64,000 nucleotides of DNA from Bacteroidales bacterium UBA4070 (GTDB taxonomy: Bacteria; Bacteroidota; Bacteroidia; Bacteroidales; VadinHA17): assembly GCA_002383485.1 (NCBI GenBank), contig DFYY01000022.1:182671-246670 (forward strand), given 5' to 3'. The position numbers and the translations under genes are program-made. Below the pieces are notes generated by a model that worked only from the letters and a program-made list of their open reading frames with translations, was not told the DNA's origin and did not search any database. This document shows positions 1 through 8,832 of the stretch, one piece after another (position 1 is the stretch's first letter; each line of letters starts with the position of its first letter).

Positions 1-1
1 C

Positions 2-1036
2 TTCGGCTATGCTTCGGTACCTGATTCCATTCCCGTTGAACCGTATCACCGCTTTCGTGTTGCCAGTGTATCCAAGCTGATCACGGCAGTTGCAATAATG
101 AAACTTCAGGAGGAGGGTAAGCTCTCGGTCAGTGAAAAGGTTTTCGGTCCGGGTGCAATACTTGATGACACCCTGTTTGCCCATCCGAAGGACCGCCGTG
201 TATATGACATTACTGTGGCTCATCTCCTCGCACACGAAGGTGGCTGGTCACAGCGTTTTGGCGATCAGATGTTCATGCCCGATGTGATTGCAAGGACTAT
301 GGATGTACCTATGCCTGTAGACCTGAAGACAATAATCAGGTTTGCGCTCAGCAAGAATCTCCATTTTACACCTGGAACCGGGCAGTCATACAGCAACCTG
401 GGCTACAGCATACTGGGTCTGGTCATTGAAGAGGCCTCAGGGATGGATTATGAGACTTACTGCCGCAGGAAGATACTGGAGCCGCTCGGGATTTTTGACA
501 TGTCCCTGGGACGTAATCTGCCCGAAGATGCACTTCCGCTTGAGGTCTCGTATTATGAGGTTGAGAATGCTCCTCTGAAGCCGTCTGTTTACGGTACCGG
601 TGATATGGTGCCTGCAAGCAGGGGAGGAAACGATATTGAAACACTTGGCGCGGCAGGAGGATGGGTTGCAACAGCACCTGACCTGATGAGACTCCTGCTG
701 GCGGTTGATGGCTTTGACGAGCCAAAGGATATCTTGCTGCCGGAGAGCATTGAGTTCATGACAGATGTATATAACGGATTTGCCCCGGTAGGATGGAGGG
801 CGACAATGCCCAACGGAACATGGTGGCGCACCGGTTCATTCTCCGGCACCACAGCCATGTTAAAGAGGATGCCGGACGGAACGGCATGGGTGGTGCTGAT
901 GAACAGCAGCGCCTGGAATGGTCCCGAACTGACATCGGACATTGACCATATGATGGCCAGATTCCTGCAAAGGATCAATGATTGGCCGGAAACAGACCTT
1001 TTCAGTTATTCGGTGCCGGTGCCACTCAGATTCTGA
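2..1036 (+). CDS. Serine hydrolase, beta-lactamase family (class C fold), 5' end outside window
   Basis: The reading frame is open from base 2, so the gene starts before the window. It shows the signatures of the beta-lactamase/penicillin-binding-protein fold (AmpC/EstB type). The SxxK motif (SVSK, bases 65-76) carries the nucleophilic serine and general-base lysine. YSN (bases 389-397) is the YxN motif. RTGSFSG (from base 827) stands in place of the third KTG/HxG box. The family contains beta-lactamases, DD-peptidases and esterases; substrate cannot be told from sequence, and most Bacteroidota members of this type are not resistance enzymes. The signal peptide, if any, is not visible. It ends 36 bases before the SRAP gene on the same strand, which may be read with it. 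Confidence 0.85.
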   Translation, partial: FGYASVPDSIPVEPYHRFRVASVSKLITAVAIMKLQEEGKLSVSEKVFGPGAILDDTLFAHPKDRRVYDITVAHLLAHEGGWSQRFGDQMFMPDVIARTMDVPMPVDLKTIIRFALSKNLHFTPGTGQSYSNLGYSILGLVIEEASGMDYETYCRRKILEPLGIFDMSLGRNLPEDALPLEVSYYEVENAPLKPSVYGTGDMVPASRGGNDIETLGAAGGWVATAPDLMRLLLAVDGFDEPKDILLPESIEFMTDVYNGFAPVGWRATMPNGTWWRTGSFSGTTAMLKRMPDGTAWVVLMNSSAWNGPELTSDIDHMMARFLQRINDWPETDLFSYSVPVPLRF

Positions 1037-1072
1037 GGCGCACGGCGAACATAAACCTGGAACAGCACTCTT

Positions 1073-1795
1073 GTGTGTTTTACCGTCAACCTGAATATTA
1101 TTAAGGAAGAGCTTGAGGCGCGTTATGGACGGGAACTTATCGATCACGAAAAGTACCGGCCGAGTTTCTATTACCATGCCTACAGTCTCCCTTCAATGCC
1201 TGTGGTCTGTTCAGACCGCGGTTCTGGCATCCGGCTGTTCAGATGGGGACTGATCCCTTCATGGGTCGGAGATGAGGATGAGGCCAATGACATCCTGCTC
1301 AAGACCTTCAATGCCCGGTCTGAAACCCTTTCAACAAAGCCTGCCTTCCGTGAGTCGTTTGCATCACGGCGATGCCTGGTCCCGGTCCGGGGCTTTTTCG
1401 AGTGGCAGCACCTTGGTGGCCGGAAGATTCCCTGGTACATCACACTCCGGGGAGAGGATATCTTCTCGCTGGCAGGCATATGGGATTCATGGGTGATGCA
1501 GGGAGGCATTACCCTTAATACATTCTCGGTGGTAACCACCCGGGCAAACGGGTTGATGGAGGAGATACACAATACCAAAAAGCGGATGCCGGTGATACTG
1601 CCATCGGCTGCAGAAGGGATATGGCTCAGGGAGGGTCTGACCCGGGATTCACTGGCTGCACTCATGGAACCGGTTGCCTCAGAGATGCTTGCGGCACATA
1701 CAGTAAGCCCGCTTATAACAAATGCACGCGCCGACCGCAACCGGCCGGAGCTGATCAAACCCTACAACTATCCTGTGCAGGGCTCGCTGTTCTGA
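1073..1795 (+). CDS. SRAP domain protein (YedK/HMCES family), abasic-site DNA-protein crosslinker
   Basis: 240 residues, full length for the family. SRAP proteins use Cys2, freed by removal of Met1, to form a thiazolidine link with abasic sites in single-stranded DNA, shielding them during replication. The GTG start at 1073 is chosen because it puts Cys at position 2 (M-C-F); no ATG start would do this. The other active-site residues are present: Asn80 in FNARSET, Glu110 in FFEWQ and His166 in IHNTKKRMP. Family members usually begin MCGR; here it is MCFT, a small departure next to the reactive Cys. No clear ribosome binding site precedes the GTG. The gene is convergent with the TonB-like gene, with only five bases between them. 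Confidence 0.9.
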   Translation: MCFTVNLNIIKEELEARYGRELIDHEKYRPSFYYHAYSLPSMPVVCSDRGSGIRLFRWGLIPSWVGDEDEANDILLKTFNARSETLSTKPAFRESFASRRCLVPVRGFFEWQHLGGRKIPWYITLRGEDIFSLAGIWDSWVMQGGITLNTFSVVTTRANGLMEEIHNTKKRMPVILPSAAEGIWLREGLTRDSLAALMEPVASEMLAAHTVSPLITNARADRNRPELIKPYNYPVQGSLF

Positions 1796-1800
1796 TAATC

Positions 1801-2541
1801 TCAGTTCTGTGATACAAAAACGAAGGTCAGGTAGCCTGCCTGTTTCTCGGGAGCGCTCTGGTCTGCATTGAACCTGGACTTGAAGGCGTGTTCCACTGCC
1901 GTCTCAATGAGACAGGGATCCTTGGTGTTTGACAGCTTTGAGGCAGGCTCTGCCTTTACCACCGTTCCGCTGCGGTCAACCACGATGGCAAGCGTTATCT
2001 GGCCAGCACTCTGGCATTTGTAGATGGGAATCGGCAGGTAGACGTGATAACGTTTCCCCAGATCGTAATAGATGCGTGTGGGACCCCTGAAGGTCCCCTT
2101 CTCCTGCGGCTTTTCCTTCTTTTCGGTGACCTGCGGCTCTACTTTATCCTCGGGGATAACTATCTCTTCCGTTCCAGCCTCTTCGGCAACCTTTCGGTCA
2201 TCGATAAAATTCTTTTCGTTAAGGAGACCGCTCTTCACCATCTCCTCCTTGACCATCTCCTCGTACTCCTTTGGGTCGATATCAAGAGGCTTGTCAGCGA
2301 GGTTCTTGATGACATTTACCATCTCTTCGGGGCTGAGCCCTTCAAACTGGTCACTTTTTGCAAGCTCTATCGCCTTCTCCATATCCGGATCAGGCATCTC
2401 CTCTTCGATGGCCAGGATGATCTCTGCAGCCAGCTCACGCTGCATTGCGGAGATCTTAACTGACACAAAGATCACCGCCACCGTCAGGTGAATTATGATT
2501 GTGGCCATTATGGCGGTGAAAGTGATCTCAAACCTGTTCAT
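1801..2541 (-). CDS. TonB-family energy transducer-like protein
   Basis: 246 residues. One N-terminal membrane helix (about residues 9-31) is followed by a long acidic, Glu/Lys-rich stretch (about 40-150) and a C-terminal domain of about 90 residues with the pattern of a TonB C-terminal domain (GQITLAIVVDRSGTVV, then a conserved Cys and FxSRF). Such proteins span the periplasm and pass inner-membrane energy to outer-membrane receptors. The linker is charged rather than Pro-rich as in classic TonB. It lies 46 bases downstream of the TonB-dependent receptor on the same strand, so it may be dedicated to that receptor. A second, more typical TonB with ExbB/ExbD lies at 44982-47932. A role other than transport, such as signalling, is possible. 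Confidence 0.7.
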   Translation of the reverse strand: MNRFEITFTAIMATIIIHLTVAVIFVSVKISAMQRELAAEIILAIEEEMPDPDMEKAIELAKSDQFEGLSPEEMVNVIKNLADKPLDIDPKEYEEMVKEEMVKSGLLNEKNFIDDRKVAEEAGTEEIVIPEDKVEPQVTEKKEKPQEKGTFRGPTRIYYDLGKRYHVYLPIPIYKCQSAGQITLAIVVDRSGTVVKAEPASKLSNTKDPCLIETAVEHAFKSRFNADQSAPEKQAGYLTFVFVSQN

Positions 2542-2587
2542 CAGGGTACGAAATTAGAAATAATTGTTACTCTGACCCATTTATACG

Positions 2588-5011
2588 TCAGAATTGTGCA
2601 GTCAGTTTCAGGTTGAGGCTTCTTCTTGTCAGGTAGTTGGGCACAGCGAATTCCCTGGTTTCACCCTGGCTGTTTCTGATGGTACGGATCCATGTGTAAG
2701 AAATGGTGTTCCTGATATCAGCCAGATTGAATATCTCAAACCCGGCTACCATCTCTTTTATGAAAGACTTTTTGCCTGGTCTCTCTCCGTTAATCAGCAC
2801 CTTTGAAAATCCTATGTCAATTCTCCGGTAGGGAGGCATCCTGAACCATACATCCCACTGCTGCCTGCCGGGAGGCGATGTCGGTATTCCTGTTCCGAAG
2901 GCGATGTTGATATGCGCCCGGAAGTCGGGATGAGACGGAAGATAGTCCTGGAAGAAGATGCTGGCATGCACCCTCTGGTCGAAGGGTGCCGGGAACCGAC
3001 CCGAGGACAGGGAGGGGATCTGCATTTCCGATTTCATGAGAGAGAGGCTGAACCACGACTCCACTCCCGGCACGAATTCACCGTTAATCCTCATGTCCAG
3101 TCCGGCCGAATAGCCATCTGCAGTGTTACCGTTGTAATAGACAACCCTGACATTGTCAACCTGATAAGGGATAAGCCGGTCAAACCTTTTGCCCCAGGCT
3201 TCTGCCGTTAACCTGAACGGTCTGTTCCATGCAGTGAAGTCGAAGCGTGCTCCTGCTGTCAGGTGGTATGACCTCTGTGCCTTAAGGCGGCCCTGGTCAG
3301 TAGTCTCTTCAGCCATCAGTTCCCTGCCGCCGGGAGGCTGGTGGTATGCTCCGGCAGCAACGTACAGAGAGAGCCGGCTGGTCAGTTCTGTCCTGATTGA
3401 GACACGCGGAGAGACAAGCAGCTCAGAGCTATAGGTGTCATAGGTGGCCCTGATTCCAGCGTTCAGACCGGAGGGCATGCCGGCCAGGAGAAACCCGGTC
3501 TTGCCAATTATCCATCCTGCAGCAGTGAGGCTCCCGGCATCGACGCTCAGATCAGTTCGTGAAAAGAGGGCCAGGCCTTCATCTGCATCCCTGAGGGTAT
3601 ACCCTGCCGAATCAACACGCAGCCATTCGTTACGGCTGGCATTGTAGCCGCGGTAGCTTGCCGTGGCGCCCCACTCGAGCCCGTTTCTTCCGGGGAAAGC
3701 TGATCCGCGATAAGTTACTGTTGCCGTTGCACTTCTGTATGTATTGCGGGCGTGGGCTAGCCAGCTGCCAACGCCTGCATTGAGGAGCGTATCAGGCTGA
3801 TTCTCCGTTCCTTCATACTTATCCAGCGAGAAGAGATTGTAAGCGCCCCTGATGTCATAGTTCTCATATTCACCGGCAATATTTGCTGAGAAGATGAACT
3901 TGGAAACAAGGATATTGCTATGTCTGAGTTCGATAGCCATGGCGCCTCCGCCGCTGTCGTACCGGTCCTGTTCCCCACCTTCGAAGAAAGCGTAGAGCCT
4001 GTAGGCGTTTTCAACGGTCCCGAAGGTTGTTGTCCTGCTCTGCGGAATGAATGCATACCGGTTTGTAGAGCCCCAGAGTGAAAGAGTCAGCCTGACGCCG
4101 TTGTCTGCCTTGAATCCTCCTGTAGCCTGTATGTCAGCAAAATGAGGTCTGTAAGCACCACGCTCGTCAAGACTTCCCAGCAGGATGGCGTTGGAACGGT
4201 ACCGTCCACCGGCAATGAACCATAGTCGTCCGTCACTGCTACGGGCCCCGGCATGAGCCGAGGAGGTGAGCATGCTGAGAGAAAGAGAGCCTTCCCTTTT
4301 TACCGGCTCGCGGTAAGTGATGTCAAGGACTGACGACATCCGGTCGCCATAGGCAGCGCTGAATCCTCCCGGGGAAAAATTCACCGAGGCAGTCAGATCA
4401 GGATTGATCCGGCTCAGCCCTTCCTGCTGACCTGTCCTGATAAGGAAAGGGCGATACACCTCCACATCGTTGATATAGACGAGGTTTTCGTCATAGCTTC
4501 CGCCTCTGACAGAATATCCTGAGCTCAGTTCGCTGAAAGAGGAGACGCCTGGCAGGGTGGCTATTGCCGCCTCTATGCCGCCTGCTACCGCAGGTATCAC
4601 CGCCCCTGCTACAGTGGGGATGTTGATGACTGTAATGTTGTCAGGCCGCGATGCCCTTATCTCCACCCCATCAATGGTGGTGACAACAGGCACAAGCCTG
4701 ATCGTGATGCCTTCCAGCGTGCCGTTCAGATCAAGTGTAACCGTATCGGTAACATAACCGACGCTTGAGAACCTCAGGCTGATCTTCTCAATCCCTCCCG
4801 GGGCGAACCGGAGCCGGAAAGAGCCGTCTTCACTGCATATTGTACCTGTACCTAGAGAAGGGATGTAGACTGTGGCGCCGATGACGGCAACACCTGCCGT
4901 ATCAGTGACTGTACCTGTGATTAACTTCTCCTGCCCCTGCAGAAGGCCGGAGAAAATGAACATAATAAATACCTGAAAAAGAAGAAGTCTTATCCTTGAA
5001 GACCATGCCAT
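2588..5011 (-). CDS. TonB-dependent outer-membrane receptor with carboxypeptidase-regulatory-like domain
   Basis: 807 residues. A signal peptide (to about residue 26, ending GLLQGQ) is followed by a CarboxypepD_reg-like beta-sandwich (ITGTVTDTAGVAVIGATVYI, about 31-115), a plug domain (about 125-235, with SGYSVRGGSYDENLVYIND) and a long barrel ending in Phe, the usual outer-membrane C-terminal signal. This is the Bacteroidota form of TonB-dependent receptor. No SusD partner is next to it, so it is not a standard polysaccharide-utilisation SusC pair; the ligand is unknown. Its ATG overlaps the stop of the upstream gene by one base (shared A in TGATG order), which indicates translational coupling to that small secreted protein. 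Confidence 0.9.
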   Translation of the reverse strand: MAWSSRIRLLLFQVFIMFIFSGLLQGQEKLITGTVTDTAGVAVIGATVYIPSLGTGTICSEDGSFRLRFAPGGIEKISLRFSSVGYVTDTVTLDLNGTLEGITIRLVPVVTTIDGVEIRASRPDNITVINIPTVAGAVIPAVAGGIEAAIATLPGVSSFSELSSGYSVRGGSYDENLVYINDVEVYRPFLIRTGQQEGLSRINPDLTASVNFSPGGFSAAYGDRMSSVLDITYREPVKREGSLSLSMLTSSAHAGARSSDGRLWFIAGGRYRSNAILLGSLDERGAYRPHFADIQATGGFKADNGVRLTLSLWGSTNRYAFIPQSRTTTFGTVENAYRLYAFFEGGEQDRYDSGGGAMAIELRHSNILVSKFIFSANIAGEYENYDIRGAYNLFSLDKYEGTENQPDTLLNAGVGSWLAHARNTYRSATATVTYRGSAFPGRNGLEWGATASYRGYNASRNEWLRVDSAGYTLRDADEGLALFSRTDLSVDAGSLTAAGWIIGKTGFLLAGMPSGLNAGIRATYDTYSSELLVSPRVSIRTELTSRLSLYVAAGAYHQPPGGRELMAEETTDQGRLKAQRSYHLTAGARFDFTAWNRPFRLTAEAWGKRFDRLIPYQVDNVRVVYYNGNTADGYSAGLDMRINGEFVPGVESWFSLSLMKSEMQIPSLSSGRFPAPFDQRVHASIFFQDYLPSHPDFRAHINIAFGTGIPTSPPGRQQWDVWFRMPPYRRIDIGFSKVLINGERPGKKSFIKEMVAGFEIFNLADIRNTISYTWIRTIRNSQGETREFAVPNYLTRRSLNLKLTAQF

Positions 5012-5691
5012 CAGTCACTCTTTTTTTTCTTGCGCACCTTGATCTTTTTGACCTTTGTGGTTTTTGAGGGTTCATTCTTAAGCATTCCGTCCTTTACGCC
5101 CCTGACGAATTTCTGCCAGGCAAAGGGATTCAGCAGGTTATTGGCCGGCATCTGTCCCCTGGTGTACAGATTGTCAGACATCTGCTGCATTGTGTAACGG
5201 TAAGCCTGACCGGGAGTGGGAGTCATGTCGCTCCATATCTGTTGCTGAATCATGGCAAGATTATATTCCATGTTCTCTATCAGCGGGTCTGCCGGTTTGT
5301 TCTCCAGGACGGCCCGTTTGAATTCAGAATAGGTCTTCCAGGGCAGGACGATTACTTCGCCGATAAGTATGGTGTCAGTAACCATGATAACATCGGTGAT
5401 GTAATGATTGCCTGCTGCAGTGCCGGGAACGGTAAGGAGAGTCGGTTTGAACCCGATGGCGCTGAAGAATATGGTGTCACCCGGAACACTTATAATGGAG
5501 AAGATTCCCCTGTGGTCACTGGCAGCTCCGCGTCGCAGATGCTTTGAAAAGATGCTTACGTCAGGAACAATGTTCCCAAGTTCGTCAGCGGTCAGTCCGT
5601 CTATCTGGATATACCTTCTCTCACCGTCCTGGGCGAACAGCTGCGACAACATCAGGACCAGCATGACACAAATCACCAAAAACTTCTTCAA
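5011..5691 (-). CDS. Secreted carboxypeptidase-regulatory-like domain protein, partner of the TonB-dependent receptor
   Basis: 226 residues. The start is TTG at 5691: only this start gives a complete signal peptide (MKKFLVICVMLVLMLSQLFAQ). Residues about 28-115 resemble a CarboxypepD_reg-like domain (vsIFSKHLRRGAASDHRGIFSI). The C terminus is a strongly basic Lys-rich tail. The family is common in Bacteroidota as a small periplasmic or surface protein next to larger beta-barrels; its biochemical role is not known. It is the first gene of the three-gene minus-strand unit with the receptor (overlap) and the TonB-like gene. It is divergent from iorA, with 116 bases between. Confidence 0.7.
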   Translation of the reverse strand: MKKFLVICVMLVLMLSQLFAQDGERRYIQIDGLTADELGNIVPDVSIFSKHLRRGAASDHRGIFSIISVPGDTIFFSAIGFKPTLLTVPGTAAGNHYITDVIMVTDTILIGEVIVLPWKTYSEFKRAVLENKPADPLIENMEYNLAMIQQQIWSDMTPTPGQAYRYTMQQMSDNLYTRGQMPANNLLNPFAWQKFVRGVKDGMLKNEPSKTTKVKKIKVRKKKKSD

Positions 5692-5698
5692 CGACAGA

Positions 5699-5706
5699 TA
5701 TTTTTG
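5699..5706 (+). promoter_or_regulatory. Possible Bacteroidota -7 box upstream of iorAB
   Basis: TATTTTTG matches the TAnnTTTG -7 box of Bacteroidota primary-sigma promoters and points toward iorA, about 100 bases before its ATG. No TTG -33 element lies at the usual 17-23 base spacing, so this is weak. A near match (TAACTTTA, 5752-5759) is an alternative. Confidence 0.25.
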
Positions 5707-5807
5707 CGTTGTAAAGTAAACAATAATGACATTTACTTCTTGATTTTAACTTAACTTTAATGATCTTTACTGTCACCGCAAAAGAAAAAACTAAAAGCTA
5801 AAAAAAT

Positions 5808-7427
5808 ATGCAAAAACTCTTATTACTTGGAGATGAGGCAATTGCACAGGCGGCCCTGGACTCCGGTCTGAGTGGTATGTATGCATATCCCGGAACTCCG
5901 TCAACGGAGATTATGGAGTACATACAGGCTTCAGGGCAGGCTGCTGAAGACGGGGTGCACAGGGAGTGGTCCTCGAATGAGAAGACTGCCATGGAAGCCG
6001 CACTGGGTATGTCCTATGCCGGCAAGAGGGTGATGGTTGCCATGAAGCATGTAGGCCTCAATGTGGCTGCTGATGCCTTCATCAATTCGGCAGTGACCGG
6101 TGTTAACGGCGGTCTGGTGGTTGTCTCTGCTGATGATCCGTCGATGCATTCTTCACAGAATGAGCAGGATTCACGGTTCTACGGGAAATTTGCCCTGGTG
6201 CCGGTCCTGGAGCCCCGCAACCAGCAGGAGGCTTATGACATGATCTTTGACGCCTTTGAGCTCTCGGAAAAATACAGGTTACCGGTACTTTTCAGGATAA
6301 CGACACGTCTGGCACATTCGCGGTCAGCGGTGGTCAGGAGAGAAAAGAGGGTACAGAACATCCTGGCGTTGCCATCCAATCCGCGTCAGTTTGTGCTTTT
6401 ACCGGCGATAGCACGGAAGCAGTACAGGGTGCTCACAGGCACCTATGAGAAGCTGCGCACGGATCCGGTACTTGAAAGTTACAACAGACTGAGTGTGGGG
6501 AAGGGCAGGGATACAGGCGTCATTGCCTGCGGGATTGCTTACAACTATCTGATGGAAAACATCAGTGACAGTGCAGAGGATTATCATCTGCTGACTGTTG
6601 GTGCCTATCCTCTGAACAAGGAGAAGGCTGAACTCCTTGTTAAAAGTTGTGACAGGGTCCTGGTACTGGAAGAAGGGTATCCCATGATCGAGGAGCATCT
6701 TAGGGGGTTGCTTGACAGGGATGTAACCGTACTGGGGCGAATGGATGGCACAGTGCCGCGTGACGGAGAACTGAATCCGGCAATAGTGGCTGCCGCCCTC
6801 GGGCTGAGGGTATCATACGGAAAGGATGTTCCGTCACTGGTGCGCCAGCGGCCACCATCGTTCTGCAAGGGATGCGGTCATGCAGATCTTTACTCGGCAC
6901 TTGCAGATGTGATGGCTGAGGCCGGTCCCGGAAGGGTTTTTTCAGACATCGGTTGCTACACCCTTGGAGCGCTGCCGCCTTACAATTTGGTGAATTCATG
7001 CGTTGACATGGGTGCTTCCGTCACGATGGCTGTGGGCGCTGCAGATGCCGGACTGTTCCCGGCTGTGGCAGTGATAGGCGACTCTACCTTCACTCACTCG
7101 GGCATGACTGGGTTGCTTGATGCAGTTTTGAAGGACTCTCCGATAACCCTGATAATCTCTGACAATTCCACCACCGGCATGACCGGCGGGCAGAAGTCAC
7201 AGGCCACTGACAGGATCGAGAGCATTTGCCTCGGCCTGGGGGTTGATCCCGGGCATCTCAGGGTAATTGTGCCTCTGAAGAAGAATCATGAGGAGAACAA
7301 GGCCATTATTCGCGCAGAGCTGTATCACCGTGGTCTGTCAGTGGTACTTGCAAGACGTGAATGCATCCAGACTGCCTCACGGAACAAAAAGGCAGAAGCG
7401 GCAGGGAAAAACAAAAAAAGTGAATAA
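5808..7427 (+). CDS. iorA: Indolepyruvate:ferredoxin oxidoreductase alpha subunit, without the C-terminal ferredoxin domain
   Basis: 539 residues. IorA with IorB oxidises aryl-2-oxoacids such as indolepyruvate and phenylpyruvate to aryl-acetyl-CoA and CO2, reducing ferredoxin; this is a step in anaerobic breakdown of aromatic amino acids. The N-terminal pyrimidine-binding domain (about 1-170, AYPGTPSTEI), a middle domain, and the C-terminal thiamine-diphosphate domain (about 345-500: CKGCGHADL, SDIGCYTLG, GDSTFTHSGMTGLL) are present. Archaeal and many bacterial IorA proteins are about 600-650 residues and end in a two-cluster ferredoxin domain. Here the protein stops after VLARRECIQTAS in a short basic tail with no CxxCxxCxxxCP motif. 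Electrons must then leave by another carrier. iorB starts two bases after its stop. Confidence 0.9.
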   Translation: MQKLLLLGDEAIAQAALDSGLSGMYAYPGTPSTEIMEYIQASGQAAEDGVHREWSSNEKTAMEAALGMSYAGKRVMVAMKHVGLNVAADAFINSAVTGVNGGLVVVSADDPSMHSSQNEQDSRFYGKFALVPVLEPRNQQEAYDMIFDAFELSEKYRLPVLFRITTRLAHSRSAVVRREKRVQNILALPSNPRQFVLLPAIARKQYRVLTGTYEKLRTDPVLESYNRLSVGKGRDTGVIACGIAYNYLMENISDSAEDYHLLTVGAYPLNKEKAELLVKSCDRVLVLEEGYPMIEEHLRGLLDRDVTVLGRMDGTVPRDGELNPAIVAAALGLRVSYGKDVPSLVRQRPPSFCKGCGHADLYSALADVMAEAGPGRVFSDIGCYTLGALPPYNLVNSCVDMGASVTMAVGAADAGLFPAVAVIGDSTFTHSGMTGLLDAVLKDSPITLIISDNSTTGMTGGQKSQATDRIESICLGLGVDPGHLRVIVPLKKNHEENKAIIRAELYHRGLSVVLARRECIQTASRNKKAEAAGKNKKSE

Positions 7428-7428
7428 G

Positions 7429-8004
7429 ATGAAATGTGATATTATACTTGCAGGTGTTGGCGGACAGGGTATACTCTCCATTGCCGCCACGATAGGCCTT
7501 GCAGCCGTGGAGCAGAACCTCTTCCTCAAGCAGGCAGAGGTGCACGGAATGAGTCAGAGGGGCGGTGACGTCCAGTCGCATCTCAGGCTCTCCGACTCGG
7601 TGATATGGTCTGATCTGATCCCGCACGGAGGAGCTGACCTGATCATCAGTGTCGAACCTATGGAAGCCCTCCGCTATCTGCCGTGGCTCTCTCCGGACGG
7701 ATGGCTTGTGACTAACACGGTCCCGTTTGTCAACATTCCTGATTATCCCGCGGCAGGAGAGGTTCTCGCTGAACTCGGCAGGTCCGGAAATACCATTGCA
7801 ATTGATGCAGACGGTATTGCCAGAGACCTGGGGTCGTCCCGTTCAGGCAATATGGTGATACTGGGCGCTGCCTCTTCCTTTATCTCCATGCCGTTCACTG
7901 CACTGGAGAATGCTGTCAGGAAGATGTTCCGACGTAAGGGAGAAGAGGTTGCAGAGGTTAACCTTAAGGCTCTTCGTGCCGGCAGGGATGCTGCCGGCAG
8001 GTAG
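7429..8004 (+). CDS. iorB: Indolepyruvate oxidoreductase beta subunit
   Basis: 191 residues. This is the gamma-type domain of 2-oxoacid:ferredoxin oxidoreductases, which forms part of the CoA-binding active site with IorA. The glycine-rich GVGGQGILS near the N terminus and the AEVHGMSQRGGDVQSHLR segment are hallmarks of the family. The reading frame is open further upstream, but the ATG at 7429 is chosen because it starts directly at the conserved MKCDIILAGVGGQG and lies two bases after the iorA stop. The pair is clearly one transcription unit. It is followed by two hairpins before the convergent ssb gene. Confidence 0.92.
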   Translation: MKCDIILAGVGGQGILSIAATIGLAAVEQNLFLKQAEVHGMSQRGGDVQSHLRLSDSVIWSDLIPHGGADLIISVEPMEALRYLPWLSPDGWLVTNTVPFVNIPDYPAAGEVLAELGRSGNTIAIDADGIARDLGSSRSGNMVILGAASSFISMPFTALENAVRKMFRRKGEEVAEVNLKALRAGRDAAGR

Positions 8005-8047
8005 AAGCGCATTATGAGTCGCGTGGCAATCAGTGACGGATGTACTT

Positions 8048-8073
8048 TGTCTGTCATGGTGCTGTGACAGACA
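8048..8073. terminator. Hairpin between iorB and ssb
   Basis: Perfect 9-bp inverted repeat (TGTCTGTCA ... TGACAGACA) with an 8-base loop, 44 bases after iorB. No U-tract follows, so it is a possible but unproved terminator or RNA-stability element. Confidence 0.3.
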
Positions 8074-8088
8074 CATACCGTAATAAAC

Positions 8089-8113
8089 AGGCCCCGGCAT
8101 TGTGCCGGGGCCT
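8089..8113. terminator. GC-rich hairpin between convergent iorB and ssb
   Basis: Perfect 11-bp stem, AGGCCCCGGCA paired with TGCCGGGGCCT, around a three-base loop. It sits between two convergent genes where a two-way terminator is expected. No T-run follows on either strand, so termination strength is uncertain. Confidence 0.4.
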
Positions 8114-8189
8114 GTCCGCGAGACATCCATCCTCCAATTTTCAACCCCTCAGTCATTGCGGATTGCCTTAGAGTGTCCACACTGCCGGA

Positions 8190-8636
8190 TCATTTGCCCC
8201 GGCTCTTACCGCTGCGTCCGCCTGCTTCGCTGCCCGGCATGGGCTCTGCCTCTCCCTCATGCTCCGTCTCTGGTTCATCGGTGATCATCTCCCGTGACTT
8301 GTTCCCCTGGCTGAGCAACACCAGGTCAGTAGCCACGATCTCAGTGACATTCCGCTGAACACCATTCTTGTCAGTGTAGCTCCGGTAGCTGATACGCCCC
8401 TCAATGCACACTTCCCTCCCTTTGCCCAGGAACTTCGAGGAGAGCTCGGCAAGACCGTTCCATGCAACTATGCTGTGCCATGTGGTCTCGTCAATCTTTG
8501 ATCCCTCGGCATTCCTGTAACTCTCATTCGTCGCAAGATTGAAATGAGCAACCTTCTTTCCGCTCTCAAGCGTCCTGATCTCCGGGTCCTGACCCAGGCG
8601 ACCGATCAACTGTACCTTGTTTCTTAATGCATTCAT
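8190..8636 (-). CDS. ssb: Single-stranded DNA-binding protein with a basic C terminus
   Basis: 148 residues from the ATG at 8636; the 20 codons open upstream have no family resemblance. The OB fold spans about residues 1-110 (MNALRNKVQLIGRLG, then WHSIVAWNGLAE, KGREVCIEGRI and a YTDKNGVQR strand), typical of bacterial SSB, which coats single-stranded DNA in replication and repair. The disordered tail contains an acidic stretch (DEPETEHEGEAE), but the protein ends GGRSGKSRGK. Classic SSB ends in an acidic tip such as DDDIPF that binds partner proteins; this one lacks it. It may be a second, special-purpose SSB of the genome. Confidence 0.9.
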   Translation of the reverse strand: MNALRNKVQLIGRLGQDPEIRTLESGKKVAHFNLATNESYRNAEGSKIDETTWHSIVAWNGLAELSSKFLGKGREVCIEGRISYRSYTDKNGVQRNVTEIVATDLVLLSQGNKSREMITDEPETEHEGEAEPMPGSEAGGRSGKSRGK

Positions 8637-8832
8637 GATTCTGGTTTTTAAGTTAATAATGCTGTTAACGAAACAAATTTGCACCCTGCTCCGCATAAGA
8701 TTCGGTTGTTAATCATTTCTATCCGCTTAAAAGTCGTTTATATCCGTTTTTAAACGGGTTACAGAATAATAATCAGGTTGATATGCGAATTATGAAGAAT
8801 AAAATTTTCATATCTTTATCAAAACATTCGCT

